The notes beneath the pieces are model-generated. The model ran no database searches, was not told the DNA's origin, and saw only the letters and a list, made by a program, of their open reading frames with translations. Below are positions 1-5,542 of a stretch of DNA of 11,611 nucleotides, one piece after another. Location of the stretch: assembly GCA_947625445.1 (NCBI GenBank), contig CANQOM010000041.1:1-11611 (forward strand), given 5' to 3'. Each line of letters starts with the position of its first letter. Positions within the stretch are counted from its first letter, which is position 1. Source of the stretch: Candidatus Gastranaerophilales bacterium (lineage in GTDB: Bacteria > Cyanobacteriota > Vampirovibrionia > Gastranaerophilales > Gastranaerophilaceae). Made by a program: the position numbers and the translations under genes.

Positions 1-400
1 TTTTCCGATTTTTTACCGTTGTATTAGGTTCATCATGCATGTATATATCCATTCCTACACAAGAAAGATTTTCTTCTATATATAATTTTGAGCCTTCTCG
101 CATCGGATATAACATTTTAAGATTATTTATTTCTATTTGTGTGGGTTTAATTTCTATTTCATTATTTGTTCCGAGTGTTAATGTGCAGTTTTTGTATTTA
201 CAAGGTTGATGAATTTTAACCGTAGAATTTTCTCCGCAAAATATAACTTTTAGACCTTTTATCTTTTTGTTGCATTCTTTTCCTTTGGAATTTATTACTA
301 TTAATTTATTTGATGAAAAATATTTCAGTCTGATTTTTCTTCTTATTAATTTTGAAGGTATAAACCAACTTATTATTTTTAATAATGGGTTACTTATCAT
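1..400 (-). CDS. Left-handed beta-helix acyltransferase, N-terminal part (cut by window edge)
   Basis: An open frame of 133 codons runs from an ATG at 400 to the left edge without a stop; the C-terminal part lies outside the window. The visible part has a basic N-terminus (ISWFIPSKLIRRKIR), a strand-rich stretch (KGLKVIFCGENSTVKIH, then LGTNNEIEI) and a second coil-like stretch (CVGMDIYMHDEPNTTV). This layout resembles the N-terminus of polysaccharide O-acetyl/acyltransferases with hexapeptide-like coils; the catalytic region is not visible. The start overlaps the 3' end of the preceding gene by 11 nt (ATGATAAGTAA), which suggests translational coupling, and no strong Shine-Dalgarno is seen. 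As last visible gene of the surface-glycan operon it probably acylates a sugar of the same polymer. Family assignment rests on pattern recognition only; an adhesin-like beta-helix is the alternative. Confidence 0.6.
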   Translation of the reverse strand, partial: MISNPLLKIISWFIPSKLIRRKIRLKYFSSNKLIVINSKGKECNKKIKGLKVIFCGENSTVKIHQPCKYKNCTLTLGTNNEIEIKPTQIEINNLKMLYPMREGSKLYIEENLSCVGMDIYMHDEPNTTVKNRK

Positions 401-1217
401 AGGTGTTTCTTTCTTTTAAATCTACATTTATATTATTTTCTTTGAGTATTTTTACTATATCTTTTGCCAGTTCAAAATAAGTCTTTTTCGAAAAATGATA
501 TATTGCGGTGTCTGTTTCATGTCGTTCAACAAGCCTTGGCAATATTTGAATTACCCCCCCCCGTGCTGAAATTGCGCTTATTGCGTCTTTTATCTTTTCA
601 CTTCGTTTCAGATATTCTTCTCGTGTTTCGAATTTTGTTGGAAAATTTATAAATATTATAGGAATTGTACCATATTTTTTATTAATTTTATCAAAAAATA
701 TATTATATTTTTTTTCTAAATTTTCATCTTCTATTGAACCTGTACATTCATAAAGATATTGAAATTGCTCTGAATGTATAATATCTCTGAAATGTGTGCA
801 AAATGAACTTTTTTTATTCTTTGAAATAAACATTTTATCAGTTAGTTCTGAAAATGAATCCATTATTAGTGCTTTCACATTGTTATATTTAAAAATATCT
901 TTTTCTTCGCACTTGTATATTCCTGTTAAATGCAGGCTTTCTTTGGGAGTATATTTTAACACTTCTTTTAAATTTATTTTTCTCTTTTTGTCTTCATTGA
1001 TTAAAAGGGCATAATCAATTCTATTTTTCTGATGATTATGTAATTTATAATTTTTAAAATCTATATATTCAAAAGCAAAATTACCAAGACAAGCAGTTCT
1101 TGTCAGAATTGTCGGGTAAAAAAATGATTTAACATAATTTCTAAAATCGTTTCGCCATGACTTTAAAGGTAGTATACATGAAATTAAATTTATGCTTCTG
1201 TCAATGAATTTAGACAT
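390..1217 (-). CDS. Unrecognised protein of the surface-glycan operon, possibly SGNH-hydrolase-like; contains G9 tract
   Basis: This 275-residue soluble protein starts at an ATG preceded by GAGGAG (1223-1228), which overlaps the TGA of the upstream gene; the gap is 9 nt. I do not recognise the family with confidence. Visible elements are a possible first strand with a Gly-Asn turn (residues 41-47, TACLGNF), a central strand followed by DSFSE (120-124), a strand IPIIFINFP (185-193), and near the end D236 and H241 in DTAIYHFS followed by a helix. Strand-turn motifs with a late Asp...His pair are seen in SGNH/GDSL-type esterases and in some capsule O-acyltransferase partners, but a clear GDS serine block is absent. 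The nine-G run encodes part of R219-G220-G221-V222; a frameshift there would remove the late Asp/His segment. Context implies a role in modifying a surface polysaccharide. No signal peptide is evident. Confidence 0.7.
   Translation of the reverse strand: MSKFIDRSINLISCILPLKSWRNDFRNYVKSFFYPTILTRTACLGNFAFEYIDFKNYKLHNHQKNRIDYALLINEDKKRKINLKEVLKYTPKESLHLTGIYKCEEKDIFKYNNVKALIMDSFSELTDKMFISKNKKSSFCTHFRDIIHSEQFQYLYECTGSIEDENLEKKYNIFFDKINKKYGTIPIIFINFPTKFETREEYLKRSEKIKDAISAISARGGVIQILPRLVERHETDTAIYHFSKKTYFELAKDIVKILKENNINVDLKERNTYDK
554..562 (-). repeat. G9 homopolymer tract (candidate contingency locus) in the unrecognised glycan gene
   Basis: Nine consecutive C on the plus strand, so nine G in the coding strand, read as cGG GGG GGG Gta (Arg-Gly-Gly-Val) at codons 219-222. 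With G9 the frame is open to the normal stop. With G8 the next codon is TAA, leaving 221 residues; with G10 a TGA follows after Cys230. The tract is about four fifths of the way into the gene. Confidence 0.85.
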
Positions 1218-1226
1218 ATATTCTCC

Positions 1227-2285
1227 TCAGATAAGATAATCTTTAATTGAAAAATTTCTTGGTATTGTTATTGCAATTCCTGAAGGATACGGGTTTGTAG
1301 GTGCAAAATCATTTATTACAACTCTTGATGAATGGTTCATTCCTGTTAATATTGCGTATGGTTTTATACCGTATTCTTTTAATATTGCACATAATCCCTT
1401 TTTATATTCTTTTGTTCTTGATGTAGTTATTACAATTTGTGCGCCTTCTTTTTGTAAATTCTTTATTGTATTTATATTTTCTTCTATGGGTTCAACTGTA
1501 TTAGTCCAATTTTTTGTTCCGTATTTACCTCTGTTTCTTAATAAAACTCCATCTACATCTACAAAATAAGTTCTGAATTTTTTTTGAACTTCATTCCATT
1601 CTTTTAACGTTCCCCAGTCTTCGTAGTCTTTTGCCTCGATATATTCGTATGTATATTTATTTGTTGAAATTAAATAAGAAATTACGTGTGATATATACAT
1701 CTCCCCTTTTATATTTGATTTTATTAAATTTTCATATCCTTCCTCAAAAATTTTGGTGTTTTCAAACGAATATACCCCCAGACAAATAATGTTTGATACG
1801 ACTTGTTTCTCTATTATATCCTGTATTATATTTTGTTTATTTACTATCAAAAAACTTTTCCCTGGAATATTTGTAATATAAGGATATTTTTGTATATTAA
1901 GTCCTGTTATAGTATTGGTAATATTCTTTGACAGATTCACTTTTACCATATTATCGGAATCTTTAACGGTTAGGCTTCCAATTACGTTCATTTTCTTTAT
2001 GGTTAAGTGAATCGTTTCTGATGCTGAACTTGTAAAATTATCAAGTATACATAACTCTATTTTCTTGTTGTTATTGAAAACCTGATTTAAAATTATATCA
2101 GCTTCATAATCCTCGCAATGTGGTTTTACTATTGTTATTATTATTCTGTCAAAAATGTCGATATTAAGTCCTGAAATTGCTTTTTCTATCATTAATTTGC
2201 CATCAGGATGTGTTAATAACCATTTTGGTTTCATATTTGGGAATCTGTTTGATTTACCGGCGCAAGGAATTATTAACGTATTCAT
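1227..2285 (-). CDS. Sugar/alcohol-phosphate nucleotidyltransferase fused to HAD-family phosphatase
   Basis: The 352-residue product has two domains. Residues 1 to about 230 are a Rossmann-like NTP-transferase: the start IIPCAGKSNRF...KPKW (residues 5-21) is the nucleotide-binding loop and the KP pair of MobA/GlmU-like enzymes, D110/D112 (VKDSDNM) are candidate metal ligands, and EAKDYEDWGT (218-226) matches the late motif of sugar nucleotidyltransferases. Residues 238-352 are an HAD domain: DVDGV (D243, D245) is motif I, TTSR (287-290) is motif II and INDF (D326) is motif IV. It probably activates a phosphorylated small molecule as an NDP derivative, while the HAD part removes a phosphate from a precursor. 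It follows the kinase gene by 7 nt, with AGAGGA at 2296-2301 as ribosome binding site. The pair recalls the licA/licC arrangement (kinase plus cytidylyltransferase), but the substrate cannot be read from sequence. No long G tract is present here. Confidence 0.8.
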   Translation of the reverse strand: MNTLIIPCAGKSNRFPNMKPKWLLTHPDGKLMIEKAISGLNIDIFDRIIITIVKPHCEDYEADIILNQVFNNNKKIELCILDNFTSSASETIHLTIKKMNVIGSLTVKDSDNMVKVNLSKNITNTITGLNIQKYPYITNIPGKSFLIVNKQNIIQDIIEKQVVSNIICLGVYSFENTKIFEEGYENLIKSNIKGEMYISHVISYLISTNKYTYEYIEAKDYEDWGTLKEWNEVQKKFRTYFVDVDGVLLRNRGKYGTKNWTNTVEPIEENINTIKNLQKEGAQIVITTSRTKEYKKGLCAILKEYGIKPYAILTGMNHSSRVVINDFAPTNPYPSGIAITIPRNFSIKDYLI

Positions 2286-2292
2286 AGTTTAT

Positions 2293-3156
2293 TTATCCTC
2301 TCTTTTCTATTAAATTTAATACCTTTATTACTGATTTATCCAAAAAGGATTTTGTTTTTGTATCATGCACATAAGGGTATATTCTGAGCATATTTAATAG
2401 TAAAATATGATAAATATCGTTTAAAATCCCCCCCCCTGTGCGTTTATCGTCATTTGCCATACTCATAATAGCTCTTTTTAGAGCATTTTTTGCAGCAAAG
2501 AGTCTGATATTCCTTGTTGAATTTTCTTCTTCATATCTGAATGACCAGCCTAGTTCTAAATCTTGTAATAATTTTGCAATGTCTATCAAATAGGAATTAT
2601 AAAATGAATCTAAAAAATCAATTAAATATATTTTTTTGTCTTCCGTTATAAGTATATTTTCAAGTGTTAAATCACCATGACAGGGCGTTTTTGTTATGTT
2701 TTCCCAGTTATAATTTTCTAATTCTTTAAAAGCAATTTTAATATTTTTATTTTTATTTATTTTGTTTTTTAATTCTTCTATTTTTTTATTAAATATTAGT
2801 TGTACTATTTTGTTACTTTCATTATTCTGTTTATGCAAGTTTTCAATTAACAGTCTTATTAAATGTGTTATTTCGTTTATTTGAATATTATAAGAATATT
2901 CAGCAAGAGTTTTAGCATTTATATACTCCATGTCAAAGAAAAATAAATCATTAATGTAACCTTTATTTAATACTTTTGGTGCTGAAACAATATTTGATGA
3001 TGAAATAAAGTTTTCTTGTTTAATGCATTGTTTTTTTAATCTTAAGTTGTATTTCTTATCAGGAGACTGTTTTCTTATATATAACGTATCGTTATCTTTG
3101 TATAAAGATAATATACAACCGCTATGCCCGTTTAAGTGTTTTATTAATTTAGGCAT
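2293..3156 (-). CDS. Small-molecule kinase of the aminoglycoside phosphotransferase/choline kinase fold; contains G9 tract
   Basis: This 287-residue protein carries the catalytic Brenner-type motif CHGDLTLEN (H160, catalytic D162, metal-binding N167) and the following IDF.D motif (D180, D183), as in APH, choline/ethanolamine kinases and LicA. The N-lobe begins HSGCILSLY with a Lys/Arg strand IRKQ (ATP anchoring). I place the start at ATG 3156, which overlaps the preceding gene by 13 nt (aaATGcctaaattaa) and begins the protein just before the N-lobe; a start at 3252 would add 32 basic residues of no family character and a 109-nt overlap. AAGAGA lies just upstream as a weak ribosome binding site. 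The nine-G run encodes G241-G243 in the C-terminal helical lobe. It probably phosphorylates an amino alcohol, polyol or sugar that the next enzyme activates with a nucleotide. Antibiotic resistance is unlikely given the glycan-operon context. Confidence 0.82.
   Translation of the reverse strand: MPKLIKHLNGHSGCILSLYKDNDTLYIRKQSPDKKYNLRLKKQCIKQENFISSSNIVSAPKVLNKGYINDLFFFDMEYINAKTLAEYSYNIQINEITHLIRLLIENLHKQNNESNKIVQLIFNKKIEELKNKINKNKNIKIAFKELENYNWENITKTPCHGDLTLENILITEDKKIYLIDFLDSFYNSYLIDIAKLLQDLELGWSFRYEEENSTRNIRLFAAKNALKRAIMSMANDDKRTGGGILNDIYHILLLNMLRIYPYVHDTKTKSFLDKSVIKVLNLIEKRG
2428..2436 (-). repeat. G9 homopolymer tract (candidate contingency locus) in the kinase gene
   Basis: Nine C on the plus strand give GGG GGG GGG (Gly241-Gly243) in the coding strand between aca (Thr) and att (Ile). 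With G8 the frame reads GGG GGG GGA TTT TAA and stops after one extra residue. With G10 it runs about 24 further codons to a TGA. The lost part is the last ~45 residues of the C-lobe, after the catalytic motifs. Confidence 0.85.
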
Positions 3157-4808
3157 TTCTCTTCTTTTCGTATTTCTTTTAGAATCTTGATTGTTTCCTG
3201 CGGATTCTTGAATGGTAATTTTTTTATTGTATCGTCGTCTAAATTCCACCATTGTAATTCCAATAAGTCTTTAATCATTTCTTCATTGAATCTGTATTTG
3301 ATAATTTTTGCAGGCACTCCGCCTACTACTGCATAAGGAGGTACATCTTTTACGACAACCGCACCGGCAGCAATAACTGCTCCATCACCTATATTTACCC
3401 CCCCCCGTATGAAAACGCCGTGTCCTATCCAAACATCGTTGCCAATTTTATTGGGAGTCAGATACACTTCCTGATATCCTTTGTTCCACCCCAAAGATTC
3501 AACATAGAAGAAGCTTGATGTTGAAAGATAGTTTAAAGGATGGTCTCCGGGACCTATTGCTATATTTCCTGCTAAAGAACAAAAGCTTCCGATTTCACTT
3601 TCTGGCGAACCAACACTTATATTATCTCCTACATATGTGCATCTGCCTACTTTACAACCCAAATCTTTTGTAGTTAATATCTTTTCGTATAATGATAATT
3701 CATTAGCATCTATATAACCTTTTCCTAAAAGCTTATTGTTTAATTTAAATACGAAATTTCTAAAACCTTTAACTTTTTTTATTAGATATTTTCTCTCTTT
3801 TAGCAATTTTAATAAATAGTATCTTAGTTTATTTTTTAATAAATCAGGGTTAAGGAAAGAGAAATTTAACATTATGGAACTTATTATCCATTTTATATCT
3901 TTTAATCTTAATGCCTGTTTTAAAAGCTTATATTTGACTTCATTTAATATACGTTTTACTTCTTTTGATTCTTCTTTAGTAAATCTGTTGAATTTTAAAA
4001 ATGAGTAATCTCTTTTATATTCTTTTAATATTCGTTTAAAAAGGCATTTGTAATATGATTTATATTTACGTCTATCAAGTTTATTATTAATCATAAATTC
4101 TATTAATCTGATATCCGTAAACATAACCTCCATTTTAAAAGGTTTTATTTTGATTTTAGTAATAGCATTTAAATTATCTTGTCTGTAATAACACTTTGTT
4201 TTGCATATTACAACTTTATTTGCATTGAAGAAATGGGTTCTTGTCGCATATTCACAAGAATTATAGTATTTATCATCCCAGCCTATACGTTTGGCATAAT
4301 CCATCTTTTGCAGTGTAAAGCCGGGTATTTGCCAATCTAATGATAACAAGAATGCATCTAAACCGCTCATTTCTTGTTCATAATCGCCGTTTGGAGCATA
4401 TAACCCTCCGTGATTAAAATTATCTTCATAATACCATTCCATATCGGAAAGTACTACATCTGCACCGGTTTCTTTTGCTTTATTATACATTTTTTCTAAT
4501 AAATCAAGGTCAATTAAATCATCTTGTGACATATAATAAAAATATTCGCCAACGCAATATGGTATTCCGTATACAATTCCTTTTACGGCAGTTCCGCCTT
4601 TCGTCTCTCTGTGTATTACTTTTATTCTTGAATCATTTTTTGCACATTCTTGTAAAAATTCCATTGAATCATCTGTTGATGTATCTTCTACACAGATTAC
4701 TTCAAAATCTTTTAATGTTTGAGCTTGTATGCATGCTATAGTTTTTTTTAAGTATTCACCGCCGTTATATACTGGTATAAGAATTGATACTTTAGGTTTA
4801 TCTGCCAT
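3144..4808 (-). CDS. Bifunctional GT2 glycosyltransferase - hexapeptide acetyltransferase fusion; contains G9 tract
   Basis: The 554-residue product starts at ATG 4808 behind a strong GGAGGA. Residues 1 to about 230 are a GT-A family 2 transferase: VSILIPVYNGGEYL (7-20), EDTSTDDS (41-48) and the DxD-like SQDDLID (94-100) that binds the nucleotide-sugar metal. Residues 230-375 are Lys-rich and helical, typical of the linker of capsule GT2 enzymes. Residues from about 380 form a left-handed beta-helix acetyltransferase of the CatB/VatD type: IGSFCSLAGNIAIGPGDHPLNYLS with likely catalytic H423, then IGNDVWIGHGVFI and IGDGAVIAAGAVV coils, and PPYAVVGGVPAKIIKYRF at the end. One protein therefore likely adds a sugar and O-acetylates a sugar of the same surface glycan at the cytoplasmic side. 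It is first gene of the operon, overlapping the next gene by 13 nt. The nine-G run (R468-V471) lies in the acetyltransferase half. Confidence 0.9.
   Translation of the reverse strand: MADKPKVSILIPVYNGGEYLKKTIACIQAQTLKDFEVICVEDTSTDDSMEFLQECAKNDSRIKVIHRETKGGTAVKGIVYGIPYCVGEYFYYMSQDDLIDLDLLEKMYNKAKETGADVVLSDMEWYYEDNFNHGGLYAPNGDYEQEMSGLDAFLLSLDWQIPGFTLQKMDYAKRIGWDDKYYNSCEYATRTHFFNANKVVICKTKCYYRQDNLNAITKIKIKPFKMEVMFTDIRLIEFMINNKLDRRKYKSYYKCLFKRILKEYKRDYSFLKFNRFTKEESKEVKRILNEVKYKLLKQALRLKDIKWIISSIMLNFSFLNPDLLKNKLRYYLLKLLKERKYLIKKVKGFRNFVFKLNNKLLGKGYIDANELSLYEKILTTKDLGCKVGRCTYVGDNISVGSPESEIGSFCSLAGNIAIGPGDHPLNYLSTSSFFYVESLGWNKGYQEVYLTPNKIGNDVWIGHGVFIRGGVNIGDGAVIAAGAVVVKDVPPYAVVGGVPAKIIKYRFNEEMIKDLLELQWWNLDDDTIKKLPFKNPQETIKILKEIRKEEKCLN
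3398..3406 (-). repeat. G9 homopolymer tract (candidate contingency locus) in the acetyltransferase half of the GT2 fusion
   Basis: Nine C on the plus strand give cGG GGG GGG Gta (Arg468-Gly-Gly-Val471). G8 would give TAA directly after Gly470; G10 gives a TGA four codons after the shifted glycine codon. The GT2 domain (to ~230) would remain, while the last beta-helix coils and the C-terminal cap would be lost. The flanks (c before, taa after) match those of the tract at 554-562. Confidence 0.88.
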
Positions 4809-4812
4809 TTAA

Positions 4813-4818
4813 TCCTCC
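4813..4818 (-). promoter_or_regulatory. Ribosome binding site of the GT2-acetyltransferase gene
   Basis: GGAGGA lies 4 nt before ATG 4808, a strong Shine-Dalgarno that fixes this start. It sits only 8 nt downstream of the foot of the leader palindrome at 4827-4864, so folding there could affect access to it. Confidence 0.8.
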
Positions 4819-4826
4819 GTGGGTTT

Positions 4827-4864
4827 CATTTATGCATCATTTTGGATAAAATGGTGCATAAATG
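4827..4864. repeat. Palindrome 1 (17-bp arms, GGAT loop) just upstream of the glycan operon
   Basis: Left arm catttatgcatcatttt (4827-4843), loop ggat, right arm aaaatggtgcataaatg (4848-4864). The arms differ at one position, which would be a G-U pair in plus-strand RNA but an A-C mismatch in the minus-strand leader of the operon. The core is shared with palindrome 2 (4970-5007) but the loop is its reverse complement (GGAT versus ATCC), so the two elements are inverted copies of each other. Confidence 0.85.
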
Positions 4865-4866
4865 TT

Positions 4867-4891
4867 AAAGACCTTATTTCAAGGTCTTTTT
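4867..4891 (+). terminator. Rho-independent terminator-like hairpin pointing rightward
   Basis: Stem aaagacctt (4867-4875) / aaggtcttt (4881-4889) with loop atttc, followed on the plus strand by a run of five T ending at 4891. The U-run favours termination of plus-strand (rightward) transcription, yet no plus-strand gene lies to its left. Read on the minus strand the same stem is followed only by TTTAACATTT, a poor tail, and it would lie in the operon leader. Confidence 0.55.
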
Positions 4892-4912
4892 CGGAAGGAT
4901 TAAATACATATA

Positions 4913-4955
4913 TTTTTTTATGTTACATATTTTAGCAGGTCGTTTTTTTATGTTA
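4913..4955. repeat. Pair of 13-nt direct repeats (tttttttatgtta) 30 bp apart
   Basis: tttttttatgtta occurs at 4913-4925 and 4943-4955, start-to-start distance 30 bp, with a 17-nt spacer that contains the candidate -10 element. Spacing near three helical turns would place both copies on one DNA face, compatible with a regulator binding twice around the promoter; chance in AT-rich DNA is possible. Confidence 0.45.
4929..4937 (-). promoter_or_regulatory. Candidate extended -10 promoter of the glycan operon
   Basis: On the minus strand TGCTAAAAT reads as an extended -10 (TG-N-TAAAAT). No good -35 is seen at 17 bp upstream, which an extended -10 can tolerate. A start point about 7 nt downstream would give a leader of roughly 110 nt that includes the hairpins at 4867-4889 and 4827-4864 before the ribosome binding site. 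Confidence 0.4.
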
Positions 4956-4969
4956 TGATTACTAAAAAG

Positions 4970-5007
4970 AAGATATGCACCATTTTATCCAAAATGGTGC
5001 ATATCTT
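4970..5007 (-). terminator. Palindrome 2 (perfect 17-bp arms), probable ribH terminator
   Basis: Arms aagatatgcaccatttt (4970-4986) and aaaatggtgcatatctt (4991-5007) are perfectly complementary around loop atcc. On the minus strand the stem is followed by CTTTTTAG and lies 43 nt after the ribH stop, so it can act as an intrinsic terminator of ribF-ribH. It is also the inverted partner of palindrome 1. Confidence 0.6.
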
Positions 5008-5049
5008 TATATTATAAAATTTTTGTTTATATAATTTATTGCAGTAAAA

Positions 5050-5514
5050 TTAGATTTTGCTTATTAAATTAGCCATTTCAATAGCTGATTTTGCCGCATC
5101 AGCACCCTTGTTGCCTGATTTTGTTCCTGCTCTTTCAATTGCCTGTTCTATATTGTCACATGTTAAGACACCGAAAATAACAGGTATAGATGTTTCAAGA
5201 GAAACAGATGCAACACCTTTAGATACTTCAGCACATACATAATCATAATGTGAAGTTGAACCTTTTATTACTGCACCCAGTGTAATAATCGCATTATATT
5301 TTCCTGATTTTGCAGCTTTTTTTGCTATAACCGGTATTTCAAATGCTCCGGGCACCCATATAATATCTATATTTTCATCTTTTACCCCGTGACGGATAAG
5401 TTCATCTTTTGCGCCTGATAACAATTTTGAACCTATAAATTCATTAAATCTTGCAACAATTATACAAAATTTTTCATTATTTACGGTAAGCATTCCTTCA
5501 TAGATATTAGCCAT
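5050..5514 (-). CDS. ribH: 6,7-dimethyl-8-ribityllumazine synthase
   Basis: Lumazine synthase condenses 5-amino-6-ribitylaminouracil with 3,4-dihydroxy-2-butanone 4-phosphate, the penultimate step of riboflavin synthesis, in the cytoplasm as a 5- or 60-mer. Family motifs are all present: VARFNEFI (20-27), VPGAFEIP (54-61), GAVIKGSTSHYDYV (80-93) with the catalytic H89, and FGVLTCDNIEQAIERAG (114-130) with the phosphate-contacting R128. I start it at ATG 5514 because AAGGAG (5520-5525) lies 5 nt upstream and the resulting 154 residues equal the usual family length; the alternative ATG 5541 has no ribosome binding site and adds nine unconserved residues. It follows ribF by 28 nt in a two-gene flavin operon; ribA/B, ribD and ribE are not in the window. 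No FMN riboswitch is visible. Confidence 0.97.
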   Translation of the reverse strand: MANIYEGMLTVNNEKFCIIVARFNEFIGSKLLSGAKDELIRHGVKDENIDIIWVPGAFEIPVIAKKAAKSGKYNAIITLGAVIKGSTSHYDYVCAEVSKGVASVSLETSIPVIFGVLTCDNIEQAIERAGTKSGNKGADAAKSAIEMANLISKI

Positions 5515-5519
5515 ATTTT

Positions 5520-5525
5520 CTCCTT
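5520..5525 (-). promoter_or_regulatory. Ribosome binding site deciding the ribH start
   Basis: AAGGAG with 5-nt spacing to ATG 5514. It lies downstream of the alternative ATG at 5541, so it supports the shorter 154-residue ribH. Confidence 0.8.
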
Positions 5526-5542
5526 GATTTTTCTCAATCATA

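Noticed and set aside
464..1014. Plus-strand open frames at 464-652 and 796-1014
   Set aside because: Hydrophobic, low-complexity shadows lying opposite a real minus-strand gene, without ribosome binding sites.
3144..3252. Longer kinase start at 3252 with a 109-nt overlap of the GT2-acetyltransferase gene
   Set aside because: The extra 32 residues are basic, low in family character and read out of frame over the conserved end of the upstream protein; ATG 3156 fits the domain boundary and gives a normal 13-nt overlap.
3144..4808. The GT2-acetyltransferase join as an assembly artefact
   Set aside because: One open frame with a helical linker runs through both domains, with uniform codon use and no internal start with a ribosome binding site that I could find; a natural fusion is simpler.
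4475..5242. Plus-strand open frames at 4475-4741 and 5057-5242
   Set aside because: Antisense to the conserved GT2 domain and to ribH; no family resemblance.
5515..5541. ATG start of ribH at 5541
   Set aside because: No Shine-Dalgarno, whereas AAGGAG precedes ATG 5514, which also gives the standard family length.
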